From NCBI GenBank assembly GCA_907163345.1, contig CAJQUN010000058.1, positions 1,984,001-2,048,000 of the forward strand: 64,000 nt of DNA, read 5' to 3'. Under the pieces are notes generated by a model that saw only the letters and a list, made by a program, of their open reading frames with translations, was not told where the DNA came from and did not search any database. Shown here one piece after another: positions 46,784 to 58,842 of the stretch (position 1 is its first letter; each line of letters opens with the position of its first letter). A program made the translations under genes and the position numbers. The DNA comes from Haberlea rhodopensis. Its lineage: Eukaryota > Streptophyta > Magnoliopsida > Lamiales > Gesneriaceae.

Positions 46784-48560
46784 AATTGCTGCGGTTAGAA
46801 AATGAATGCAATGTTATAACAAGCTAGATCTACTGTAGAAGCTGTATTTATACATGAATCATATGGAGAAAAGCATTAGAGGTAGAACTCAATTGAAAAA
46901 ATTATAGTTGCTGTGAGAACTACTGGAACTCCAACCATGAAAAGAATTGAAACTGGCAAGTCACCTGCATTATTTCAGAAGAGATTCTACACTGTTAGGC
47001 AAGTAACAAGCTATCCTTGTGACCGCATACTGTCAAGTTGGAAACCGCATCACCTGTACACATATTACTTAAATATTATATTTCCGAAAGTAGGCAGGAG
47101 AGCACACTGCCTCCCTTTCAAATATATGCTAGTCTTGGACTGCATCACTTGATCATACTTAATCTGAACGGCATGAACTCAACATTCAGTTTTTCATTTC
47201 ATTTTTCATATTTGACATGTTATAGTTTTATTGTGTGCATTACCTATATAAATCACAGATGGCCAACATTACCTATATAAATTCACAGCTGGCCAATATG
47301 CATAAAAAAATTGACAGAAGCGAGTACAGTTACAACAAAGTATTTACATTGAGCTTGAATAAATATATGAGACAAGCAATGATGCAAGGGGAAAATTTTG
47401 GTTCATGAGCTCTAAATGCGTTCTTTATGGTTATAGGCGAAGGTGAAATCAAAGTTGGAATCTTTCATCAATTGCGGAGAATATGAAAAGATGAGGTATA
47501 CAAAAAAATCACAGCTGTTTAAGGTGTTCACGTATGCTTTAGGAGCTCCAGCTTCATCTGGCAGTAGCAGAAATCAGTGAGAAATTAAAATTTCCGGCTG
47601 GCAATACCATAGATTTAAAATCTATTTTCAAACAAAAATTTTTTTACAAGCAATCTGATTCCCTCATTCTTTGCGCGATTCTACCAATTTCCGCGTGTTA
47701 GTCAAATTTCTACCAGTTTACCCTCTACGTCCAAAATTCAAAATAAATTAGACCCCCCCCCCCCCCCCCCCCCCCCCCGGGAACTAAAATCATCAAAATT
47801 CTTTCAATTCAAATCTAAATATATGTTTCCATCGAAAACAATTATTATTTCCTAGAGCTCAGTTTATGAATCCAAAATCCCGAAAGCACCAAAAGAACAA
47901 ATAGTTAACGTCGAGCTTTTCCTAATACCAATCTTCTTACGAAGATATCGACCAAGTAAACCAAACTCGGGAAAAAGAAAACGTCATCTTAGCTACATTA
48001 CATTTACAAGGTGAACTTCGAATTCGAACACCACCGTCATACACTTATGAAGCAATAAGTAACATCTAAAAAGCTAAAACAATAAAATCAAATCAAAACA
48101 TAGCTCAACTTCACAGATCTGCATAATTTTTTAAATTTCAAAATAAAACTCAAACGAAGACTGCAAAATACAAAATCCAAAAAACAATAATGCCTCAGGA
48201 AATCCGTCAAATCGACGAATGCAAGAAACATTACCAGCATAAAAGTATACAGCTAATATGAAAATGCATTAAAATGAGAGAAAAGTGGAGCTGAGCTCAC
48301 TCAGCATTTTCATCGGTAGCTCCGACAGCTGAGCTACTGTTCCGATTCTCCAAGATCGATCATCCAACAGAATAGATAGATACAAAAATAAGTGTATGTA
48401 TAGCCGTGGTGAGATTTCGAATAGAGTGAGTGTGTGTGAAAGGAGAAATGGGGTATATATACATGTGTGTGTAGAGAGGGGAGCGTGAGACCGGGGCGAA
48501 GGCACAGTTCAAAACTCGTAAAACTCCAAAAAAATAACACTTTGCTCTTTCCACTCCTAA
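46784..48560 (-). promoter_or_regulatory. leader intron, leader exon and proximal promoter of the cyclin gene
   Basis: An acceptor-like AG ends at about 46790, just before the start codon, so a 5'-UTR intron is likely. GC-richer, transcript-like sequence at about 48250-48520 is the probable leader exon. The intron carries a 26-base C run (47753-47778). Exact leader borders were not fixed. Confidence 0.4.
47753..47778. repeat. 26-base poly-C tract
   Basis: An uninterrupted run of 26 cytosines in an otherwise AT-rich region, inside the probable leader intron of the cyclin gene on its template strand (G run in the transcript). Confidence 0.9.
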
Positions 48561-48968
48561 TTTACTATTTCCAGTTTGCTCCGCCCCTTCTTTCTAAATT
48601 TGTCTACGTGTCTTAAGATCGCCGAGTCAAAACTGTCCTGAATTTTCTTAACAATAATAAACGGAAAATAAAATGGAATGTACATACACATTTTGAAAAT
48701 AATAACGGGAAAGTTTATTTAAATTAACTCAGATTTTTTGATCAATTGCCGTATATTTATTTTAATAAATCATTCAAAAAAATTAAAATTTACTTTTTAT
48801 TTTTTTTAAAATGTAATCCTTCAATTATATTTATTAAATTAATTCTTGAGTTCTTAATCTTTCTTAGCAATAAAGAATATATTTTAGTAACTTTACTTTT
48901 AAATTCTCTCCATTTAAAGCGAATTTGATTGCATTGATTATGTATTTCACTGATTTAAAAGTTTAAAA
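48561..48968. other. intergenic upstream of the cyclin gene
   Basis: AT-rich. Probably the distal promoter. No element recognised. Confidence 0.4.
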
Positions 48969-49486
48969 GGGAAAATTACAAAACCATATGAGTCAAATTT
49001 CAATTTGCAACCACTGTTTAGAAAATTATTGTTTACATCTAAACTTTCATAAATTGTAACACTTTGCATACTCTTGATTCGATTTGATATTTTTATCGAA
49101 GATTCAACATGACATTCAATTATCATCTTACGTACTCAAGCACATAACCCCTTAAGCTAGCTATTGTAAATTTTAAAAAAAATTAAAAATATTTTTGATA
49201 TCAAAATTATTTAGTTGTTTGATTTCGGACAAAAATGAATTTTGACATCCCGAAAATTTATTGTGGATTTTTTTAATCTGTAATAACTAGCTTAAGGGGT
49301 TCTAAGTTTGATGAAGTATGTCGATAGAATATGGAGATAAATTTTCGATAAAAATATCAATCGAGTCAATAGGGTATGCAAAGTGTTACAATATATTAAA
49401 GTTAGGAATGTAAACTGTAAGTTTTCAAATAATGGTTGTAAAATAAAATTTGGACCAAAATATTTGATGATTTCTGTAATTTCCCC
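48969..49486. mobile_element. long-TIR foldback element (MULE-like MITE)
   Basis: The element is almost all inverted repeat. The left arm (GGGAAAATTACAAAA, then ...TTGTAACACTTTGCATAC, then ...CCCCTTAAGCTAG) returns in reverse complement on the right (CTAGCTTAAGGGG near 49287, GTATGCAAAGTGTTACAA near 49374, GTAATTTCCCC at the end). Arms are over 200 bp and diverged. Nine bases outside each end nearly match (AGTTTAAAA and ATTTTAAAA), as for Mutator-like insertions. No coding capacity. Confidence 0.6.
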
Positions 49487-51490
49487 ATTTTAAAATTAAC
49501 AAACTAAATTTGGGCACTACGAATTCAATTGTTATATTATACATTTGTTTACCATATATTTTTATACATAAATAAATGAAAAGATATAAATAATAATTCC
49601 TATCTTTTTTTTTAACATAATAATTCCTATCTTTTAGTATTATAAATAGGTAAAAAGCACTCGCAGTTTTCTCTACTGTGCTTTTGCAAAGAAGTGCTTA
49701 TATGATTATCAAACCAAAAAATATATTTTTGTGTGTTGATTCTTTGTTTTTTCTATTGTTTCTCTAAAAAAGTAGGTAAAAACAGAAATAGAGAATAAGT
49801 TATGTGATGCTTATACGTGTTTTAAGTTAAGCAGTGATAATTTTGTAATTAATGAAAATTTTAAGTTGCTATTTTATCTTAATATAGCAAACACTCGATA
49901 TTTTTGCTAAAAAATCATTATTAGTCGAGTAACACCCGATATAGCCATAAGATGTATAGATGGATCGATTCATCAAGTTCCCATTAAAATAAGATCTATC
50001 AATGGTCCCATATTTCCAAGACCACCTTTTTTTCCAGGGCTCGATGTGGTGGACTAGAAGGAAAGAGGCGTCCCTTATTTTTCCAATTTTAAGTAAAAGT
50101 AACATAAATAGACAACAAGTAAGGTAATTTTGTTATATATAGACTACTGAGCATCAATGATTATATCAACTAATTTTGCATTAAATTTATATTTAAGAAA
50201 CCTCTCACTCAAATTATCTTTCAACATTATTATCATATAATCGTAATATATCATGTAAAATTAATGTTGTAAATTACTGAAACTTATATTTACTTTGTGA
50301 TGATGGTTTAAATTAAATCACTACAAGTTATAAAAAAAGGAAATATTTTTTTAAAAAAATGCATCTTTCTTATGCATAGATTCTATAATAATGAATTAAA
50401 ATAAAGGCAGAACCCAACTCTTTTATAGTAGATTCTATAACAAATTATTTAAAATCAAATATCTTAATTTAAAATATAAATTGCTATATATCCGTGTTGT
50501 ATATATTTTACTCATTGCTTTTCCTTATATGGACGAGTAATTTATTGATATTTTCTTGAAATAACTTCCATAGCCCCTAAAATTCACTTATTTTTACATT
50601 GCAATTTTTAATTTTTAAAGCATTAAATTTAATATCAAAACTTACCCCGAACAACTAGATTTATGGAGTATTCTAGATTACTTTTGAAAAGTGTTTATCT
50701 GTAAATGAAAAAAACAAAATCAATTTTTAATGTTTGATTTGCTTATTTCTGCTATTGATTTTCTAAAGAACAGAAGCAGATGATTTTTTGAATTTACTAA
50801 GCTGATTTTTTATTTAAATATTAAATACTAAATATTTTTATTAAAAACAACTTTTCGAACTTTAACGAAAAATAAAATAGAAAAGATTTAAATAAGTAAT
50901 CCAAAACACAACATCAGTTCAATAGTTTTCACCCACAATTTGAGTGCATTGACTACTAATATATTATAAACCCGATCGACTATTATTCTATTGGCATAGA
51001 AACATTCTAATCTAAGAGCCAAATGTTTGAACTTACAAATTCAAATGAATTCACTCGATTTATAATTAATTGCTTAAAGGTTCATTTAATTGTGGCATAC
51101 CTCGAGATCTATGAAATAGTTATTGTAATAAATATTACATCGGAGTCTCATACCAAAAGTGTAAATGCCTTGGTTATCTTGATTTCTAAAACAATTAAAA
51201 TATCACCTCAAAATTTTTCTCATTATTTCTTAATATTGAAACAGTAATAAACTATATTTTTTCTCCTAAAACTAATCACTACACTAATTGATTTTATTGT
51301 CTTTTGTGTAATTGGTTTGTCATTATTGATAAATATAATTATTTTTTTTAAAATATATTATACTCATAAATTATTGTGTTCACATTAAAGTGCAATCATT
51401 TTAAAATGAAATTAAAGTGAAAATTTATGACTCTTTTGTTATTATAAATGATTTTCATACAATATAATATGAAAACACACGAGATAAACT
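49487..51490. other. AT-rich intergenic DNA, nothing recognised
   Basis: Long AT-rich stretch with only chance ORFs. No repeat ends or coding family could be identified. Confidence 0.5.
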
Positions 51491-51730
51491 AAAAAGGTGC
51501 ACGTTTGCCCCCAAGGTGGTGTTCGAGTTGGTGGAGCAATGTGAGTTTGGGACCATAAGATCATGAGCTCAATTCCCCATGCCAACATTTTTTTGATCTG
51601 AGACTGTCGCATCGGGTTTGCCTAGTGCGATTTACCTGGTTGGCGTAGTAAGCTACTGTGTTAGCCTAAGATTTATCCAATGTGCACTCAGTGGTAGCGT
51701 TGCGTTCCTTTGTCATAAAAAAGGGGCACG
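51491..51730 (+). mobile_element. tRNA-derived SINE
   Basis: The body (about 51505-51718) opens with an A-box-like GTTCGAGTTGGTGGAGCAA, then a B-box-like GATCATGAGCTCAATTCCC about 35 bp on, as in RNA polymerase III promoters. The tail ends CCTTTGTCATAAAA, an A-rich end. AAAAAGGTGCACG on the left (51491) and AAAAAGGGGCACG on the right form a 13-bp flanking repeat with one mismatch. The body resembles a SINE family common in asterid genomes as I remember it. Confidence 0.65.
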
Positions 51731-52151
51731 CTTATATTAAAAAAAATCAATGTGAATTAAGAAATATTTGCACTAAAGATCAGTTCGGGTCCAAGCATGA
51801 TGTATTGGGGATTGCTGGTTTGCTAATTGTTGGGTTCTGTTTGATATCAAAATCTTCAACTCCCGGAGAAGGTGATAACAAGAGTTTATACAAATATTTT
51901 TATAACTCCGTGAAATTTTATAAAAGTCAATATAAATATATTAACTCCATAAAAGTCTATCATTTAAAAAAAGTCAATAAAAGTCTTGATTGAATAGGGC
52001 CCCTTTGTTTAAACTGGTTTCTTGAATCTTGTCATTTGTCAGAAATTTGAAATTTGCATTTTATGCATCTTAAACATATTTATGGTACAATGACACGGTG
52101 AGATTTTGTTGACAATACTGCTATCAGAATGGGTGGAAGTAAGGTCGGATT
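51731..52151. other. intergenic, nothing recognised
   Basis: AT-rich, with no coding or repeat structure seen. Confidence 0.4.
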
Positions 52152-52423
52152 TGTTGAATTGTATTTTCATTTAAAAGCTCGAGCTTGTAGAAATATTGAA
52201 CAATTTATTATTTATTCTCTTACACTACCGTCACTTGTGGGCCCGTTTGTTCCTTTTTTTTTAGGTTCATCAAGCGAATATTTCATATGGATGGAGTTGT
52301 TGTTTGTGAGTTTGAACTCATAACTTTGGTGTTAGCCAAAAACTCTGATACCATGTTGAATTATTTTCATCTAAAAATTCGAGTTTATAGAGTGATTGAA
52401 CAATTTATTATTTATTCTATTAC
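52152..52423 (-). mobile_element. TRIM-like miniature LTR element
   Basis: Two direct copies of about 70 bp start TGTTGAATT (52152 and 52354) and share TATTTTCAT, TCGAG, TTGAACAATTTATTATTTA and TTCT.TTAC. Directly before the second copy, ACTCTGATACCA (52342-52353) is a minus-strand tRNA-Met primer site. Only about 130 bp of non-coding DNA lies between the copies. This fits a terminal-repeat retrotransposon in miniature. A target duplication was not found. Confidence 0.45.
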
Positions 52424-53599
52424 TTCTGATTAATTTATTTGCCTCAAGGGATTTCAAATGATTCGAACCCAACATTAAACTGCACATGCTGCTGCTACTA
52501 TAGATGTCATTCGCTGGCATATTCATAGGTGGTGTTCGACCAGCACGTTGGACTCTTGCTCTATCGAGCAATTTTGACTCATGGAACGTCGTACTGCGGC
52601 TCGTATGGACCAATTTTACATATGTAAGCCATGCTTGATTTGCCAGGCTGAGATAAGAGGCGGACGCAAAAAAAATTTGGTAGGGGGCAAAAATATTAAA
52701 ACAAAAAATGGAGGGCAAAGAAATTTTAGGGGGTCGAAATATAATTTTAGGAGAGTAAAATATAATTTTAGGAGAGCAAACTACAAATTTCGAGAGATAA
52801 AACACAATTTTTTTAAAAAAAGATTAGGTAAAAATGTTTTTTTTTTAGGGGCAGTTTGCCGCCCTCGCCCAGGTGTGCATCCGCCCCTCACGAGATGATT
52901 TTGATATATAGTTTTTTGTTGGCCCCGCACCATTATCACCTTTCATGACCTATTGTTGAATCCTTATGTTGTTTCTTTGTGAAATGGAAATTATAAATCT
53001 TTATTTATGAATATCTCATTCAAAATTACATTTATTGTGTTGGATGGTGCATAATATTAAATGGTAATGCCATTGAAGTCAAGAACTAAGACAACGCACG
53101 TTAGCTTTGACATATCCAAAAAAATCCAACAGATCGAAAATGACTTGTGAAAAAATTTGCAATGTTTCACTAGCAGATTTTAATTTCGAAAAATTCTTGC
53201 ATGCATCGGGAGTGAGTTTTGGTATATATATTCATACATATGCAAATATATATGCATACACATATATATATACATATATGTGTGTGTGCATGTACCAGGT
53301 CCACACCGGTATATGCAAGAAATTTTCTTTCAAATATCCAAAATTTATTTAAAAAAATAACGATTTAAATGTAAAATGTGACACTACATATAATATTGGA
53401 ATCTTCGCAGGAAATTTAATATTTTTAAAAAATTAAATATAAATTTGATAATATATATATTTTTTGATAAAATTGTTTTCACCATTTAATGTAACCAAGC
53501 AGATTGTATTGATCAAAACGGTTCAATTCATTGTTCCACAGGCCCATACACTTATTATTCTACAATTTCAACTATACAAATATATATAAAATGAGTTAT
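52424..53599. other. intergenic with degenerate repeat
   Basis: About 52655-52897 has inverted edges (GAGGCGGACGC and, in reverse complement, GGGGCGGATGC) around G-rich repeated words (ATTTTAGG(A/G)GAG), probably an old MITE. CATATA-type simple sequence lies at about 53220-53285. No gene. Confidence 0.35.
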
Positions 53600-53705
53600 G
53601 TTATTTACACTCCAACTTCCAACTTTTGTTAATCACACTTCATCTGAACAATAAATTTTATATATTAATTGGAGCATGATTAACAAATTTTGGAGTGCAA
53701 ATAAC
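53600..53705. mobile_element. short foldback MITE
   Basis: The left arm GTTATTTACACTCCAA and right arm TTGGAGTGCAAATAAC are inverted copies, as are GTTAATCACACTTC and GGAGCATGATTAAC just inside. About 106 bp, non-coding. Confidence 0.5.
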
Positions 53706-55529
53706 ATTGACCATATAAAATATATGTATATCTACATTATATTCAAGTTGATTGGTAACTATTTCAACGTATAAAATACGATGGTTACTAAGTGTGAAAG
53801 ACTTTGGTGCATCGGTGCATCAAAGACCAACATATATACACATCTATAAATATATATATTGTTGTGTTGGTCTTTGGATGCACCGAATACACCTAAAAAA
53901 TTTCGCTACTAAGCGGTAGAGGTAAAGTATGGATGATGTAGTAGGTGGAAATAGGGATAATCCTTTGTTTAATTAGTAATTTTTTTTAATTATATAAGTA
54001 CTTTCCATAATGTAAGTTTTGTTTTTTTATTTAAATATGCTATAATCCTGTTGGGACTTTGACTTTTTTTGTTTTTTTATTTAAATATGCTATAATCCTG
54101 TTGGGACTTTGACTTTCAAAATTTAGGGACTTTGACTCTCAAAATTTACCTCTAACGATCTACCTCCTTTAGGGAAAAGAAAACAAACAAGAGAAGTAAT
54201 AATGACACAAGATCTTAACGTGAAAAATCATAAATCATGAGAAAAATCATTAGGACCAAAGAAGAAAATACACATACACTATGTAGAAAATTATTACAAC
54301 TACACAATTTATCTTGTCACCTCCAAACACATATATACAATTTTCGTACAAGCAAAACTTTATAACTTACATCTATATCATTTACAAGAAAAGCAACAAA
54401 GAAATTTTATCTAAAGTCAAAAATTGTTAGGCAAGTTATTGAGTGGTGCACTTAAACAAGAAGATCCAAGCCTTCTATTATACCCAAGGAATTTGCCGAT
54501 TTTCTTTCCCAGCCGATATGGGATAAAAGCACAACTCCATCACATTATACTAAAATTTGTACACAATGTTGATGGAATTGTTCTCCACAACAGTGTATAA
54601 TCAATGACTTCTTGCCTAAAGCTTTAAAGAAGTAATCTTAGAAAGAAAAAAAAAAAACCTATTTCGTTCATAACATAAATCAAATTACAAAGCATTGAGG
54701 TGAAGAACTATTATATCATTTTTTTATGGGAGAGTGGCGAAATGTTTATAACTTTAAAGACTCGAATCTCAGTTACCTCTCAAACGAGGAAGATGTGATA
54801 ACCATCATGCTAGCTATGTATGTTGTGTCAACTGTTATATCATTTTGAAGCAGGAAGACATTGTGAAACATAAAAAATAAAATAAAACAGAGTTATAACT
54901 GTGTGAATAGGAATTGAATCTATTTCGATTTTAGTGCTGCCCTTATAATTTCAATTTTAAGAAGATGATTTTGATGAGAAACTGAACTATAATGGAGTCT
55001 AGGTTCTATTTTCTCATTACCTCATCAGTTAAAATTAGGTCTTTACGTTAATTAGTAAGTATAGACTGTTAGATATAAACTCCCATAAAATCCCACAGTA
55101 TTATCCACTCCATTTCTTACACATCTGATTACCTTAATTTCTCTTCGCCAAAACAAACAGACCCAGCATTTATTATTGGCAAACGCATCACCCCATGTCA
55201 GAGTTCTATATCCACACATGTGGTTTGAAAATAGAAAGATTATTTTATTTGATTTTGAATATAAGTACTTTATCTTCTTGTCGTTTGTTGATAGGTGCAA
55301 AATATCCACTCAAATGATGCATTTTTTTGCAAACCACAACGGATAAAGTATCTATATTCAAAATCATAATAAGGTAAAATGTCTATTTTCAAACCATAGA
55401 ACGGTATTCTGTTTATTTGTAAAATCACAATGAAATAAAATATCTATTTTCAAATTATAATATGATAATCTATATATTTGTAAAACTACAGCGGTACCGC
55501 TGCTGGCTCTAAATCTAACGAGAGAAAAC

Positions 55530-55560
<31 letters not shown>

Positions 55561-55870
55561 AAGCACATTTGCTATTTGTACGTGCTACATAAAAGACAAA
55601 GAATTGTGATCCACAGTAGTCTTTTTTCTCAAAATCGTGCTTCCCATTGAGTTTTTGTTTTCTCCGTTTCATACTAAAGATTCCAACTTTACCTTTCCTG
55701 AAACCCATTGAGCCAACGCCCACAAACAATTTTTTTTTTAAAATTTTACGGACAGAAATTGGTTTGAGATTTGAGATTCAAAAGGGGTGATTGTGGTGTT
55801 GTAAAGACTTCTCTTTTCTTTTTTTCTGTTAATGTAATCTTTTGTATTTATTGTTGCTGTTTGTATTAAT
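53706..55870. other. intergenic; hairpin, 50-bp tandem duplication, TA run
   Basis: An inverted repeat, GGTGCATCAAAGACCAAC (about 53813) against GTTGGTCTTTGGATGCACC (about 53866), could form a hairpin. A 50-bp unit starting GTTTTTTTATTTAAATATGC is tandemly duplicated at 54021-54120. A (TA)n run is at about 55531-55554. The last 150 bp before 55871 are the likely TIFY8 leader. No other gene. Confidence 0.5.
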
Positions 55871-58842
55871 ATGGCTCATGCTCAGAGCAATAGTAAAAAT
55901 ACCGAAGCAAATGGTAATACTAGTGCCGGTGGTGATACTGACTTGAAATCCGCTACTTTTCATGACTTTCTTGGTAACAAGGGTAAAGGGCAAGACTCCG
56001 CTCCGCCGACCGGTGGGGGAAGCCGACCACCTCCGGAGTTCTCGGCGTCGGCTACTTCTGATCAGGGCTCTGGTAAGAAGAAACCATTAAAACCCTATTT
56101 TTACTTAGTTTTATTTATTAGTATGTTGTAACTGTTGTGTTTGTTGAGTAGTTGGGGTGATATGATTGTCAATTTCGTGACTGAGTGCTTTAGGTATTTT
56201 GTCTTCAAATTGATGGAGTGACATCGTATCTTATGTTAATTGGCAACTAATGCTTCCGATTCATTCAACTTTTTTAGCCTTATATGCTTGCATTTGCGTA
56301 AGAGTTAATTCTTGAGTTCTTTTATTTATGCAAGTCTATTTGGTGTATTGGGAGGTTGTTACTTTCGGAGATGGAGTAGTTCTGTGTGAGGTTATATTGA
56401 TGGAGTAGCTTTCCTGGGACTGTCATGCGGTGAACATAAAATATTCGATATGAAGTTCCTATGCATAAGGTTTCGTGAAAATGGTGCATATTTACTTCTA
56501 TAATTTCAAAGAAGACTACTAGAGTGAAACATGTGTACATTAGATTGCATTTCTTGAGAAACAATTTAGCATGAGACAGAAGTTGACATTTATAAAAGAT
56601 CATTTTGCTCGGTACGTAACTACCTATTGTTGTGATTTCAAGATTATTGTGATTACTTGATGAATCCTTGAAAAATTAATGGTGTCATAGTTTTTCCTCA
56701 CCATTTATGACAGAAAGACTTGTACATAATCATTTGGAGGGAATACCATTCTATGGATCAAGAGGCGAACTCATGGGGCCTGAAACTAGCTACAGATTTG
56801 GGAACAAGCGAAGTAACTCGGACTCCTTTATGGTGTCATCAAGAGATAAATTCCCACAAGGGCAACCAGATTCACAAGATAATCCTGTTTTGACAAAGGT
56901 GTGCTCTTTCTTATCTATTTGGTTTATTATTTTTCTATCCGTCTCTCTTGAAGATTAGCTGTTACCTACCACTGAGAAATAGCGTCTAGATTCTGCTGCT
57001 TTCTGTTAGCACAGTTTACTCGCATATTGAAGTTTCTGTTCAAGCTCAGGTAATGCGATATTCTGGGGGAGAACGGCCTAGGCAGCCACATGATGAGCAA
57101 ACATCCTTTGGTGCACATCAATTGAGGCCCATTCCATCCTCATTTGTCTCACAGTCGTCCCACGGTGGTAGAACTGATGCTAACAGTCCCAAGTGGGATA
57201 GAGCTATACTGGGGAATCCTGGTCCTGGGTCGCAATATCCTCCACGTTCTGGTCAGGTCGCGCCATCTGGATACCAGGCGCTATCTAGTAGGATTACAGA
57301 CACAAATATAGGTACTTCTGTTGTATCACAGACGGCTGCTGATGAAGGATCTAGGACTGGAATAAAAGGTTCAGGAATTTTGAGCACAATTAATACAGTC
57401 GGGGGAATCTCAGGGAGACAGCCTTCGGGCGTGCTCATACGCAGGGGTGAACAGAAGCCCGACATTTGTATTTCTGAACCAGAGTCGTCTGCTTCTCTCA
57501 GGTTGATTCGGGTGGCTTCTATTGTATTTGATCGCATTCTGAGTATCAACTTTGAATTTAAATGAGTTTTGACTGTTCAATCTCCATTACTTTATGGCAG
57601 CCAACATGGGACGGAGTCTTCTGGTCGTCAGATGACTATATTTTATGGTGGTCAAGCGCATGTTTTTGACAATATTCATCCCAATAAAGTATTTTCTACA
57701 TCTCTTGAAGTTATCACGGATACTTTACTGCTACAATTTACTTGTATATACTTGACAACTGACCTTTAATTAATGTGACTTTATCTGAAGCAATATAATC
57801 TCTCCCCCCTCCCCAAAATAGGGATCTACACTTTCCTCGCTTTTTTTAAAAAAATTGTGAACATCTAGCTCTTTTAATGTTGTATTGACAAGAAAGTTGT
57901 TTTTAATCGCTCTTCTTAGGAAGTTCATGCTCATGGGAGACAATGCAGTACGTATATATATGGCGGTTAGGTTTTGGACTACACATGCCGAATAATAAGC
58001 ACTGATGACCAATTTAAAGAAATATATATGGTTGTTTGTCAAAGGTTTTGAACTTGTTACCTCTTCATTGAGATACCATATTACAAATTGTTGTTTTCTA
58101 AAACTTCAAGCTCATGAAAGGGGATGCAAAAAACAGTAGTTTTTTTTTTAACAAATTATTGTTTGAATGTAGTTGGTTTGCTATTCTTTGTTAATACGGG
58201 TAGTATTTATATGCAGCAATCTTGAAATCATTTATAATAACTGGACTCTAAAAATTCATCACATTCTCTTTGGTATATATCAGGCAGATGTTATAATGGC
58301 TTTGGCTGGGTCAAATGGAGGATCTTGGTCTACAGCCTATACTTCTAATTCCGCAGCTAGACCCTCCATTGGAGAAAACCAAATACCTGGTACTAGTGAG
58401 AATGATTTGGCAATTTCTATACTGAGAGAGTTGCAAGGGAGATCATCCGACAAAGAGGACGTCTATCATGGTTTTAGCTTGGGTAATCAACAAATCTTTA
58501 TCCCTTTTGTTTAACTACTAAACTATGTCGTATTTTTGTGTACCTTTAATTGAGGAAATAAAGTGGCTCTCTATTTCTTATTTGAATGTATCATCAATCA
58601 ACCAGTTTTCTAACTTTCTGAAAATTATTTTTCACGAAGACATTACCAGCTAAGAGTAAAATTATTTAATTTCTTGATATAGAATGCATATATGCTGATG
58701 TAGAAAAAACCATATTGGTGTTGTAGGAAATTATCAAGCGAGAATCAGAACCAAGGAAAAACTGCCTCATTCAAAGAAACTAAAATCGGTGCCGGAGAAA
58801 AACCCGGGTAGTAATGGTGACATGCCACCTTTTGAACTGTAA
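55871..58842 (+). CDS. TIFY8: TIFY8 transcriptional regulator
   Basis: Six exons with matching phases: 55871-56072, 56714-56898, 57050-57501, 57601-57688, 58284-58482 and 58727-58842; 413 residues. The N-terminus (MAHAQSNSKN) is low-complexity, followed by KSATFHDFLGNK, an early motif seen in several TIFY-family proteins. The TIFY/ZIM motif TIFYGGQAHVFDNIHPNK starts at residue 292 and continues across the exon 4-5 junction into ADVIMALAGSNGG. No C-terminal Jas degron, GATA finger or CCT domain is visible. The C-terminus instead has a basic stretch (RTKEKLPHSKKLK). A TIFY-only protein of this size and pattern matches TIFY8, which in Arabidopsis is reported as a non-JAZ nuclear repressor acting through the NINJA/TOPLESS co-repressors. 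No break is seen. Confidence 0.88.

Noticed and set aside
48659..48708. Two AACGG pentamers upstream of the cyclin gene, resembling the core of mitosis-specific activator elements
   Set aside because: Only the 5-base core matches, not the flanking consensus, and such words are expected by chance in this length.
52371..52898. Opposed 144- and 105-codon ORFs
   Set aside because: They cover TRIM-like and degenerate MITE sequence, with compositions dominated by repeated ATTTTAGGAGAG words.
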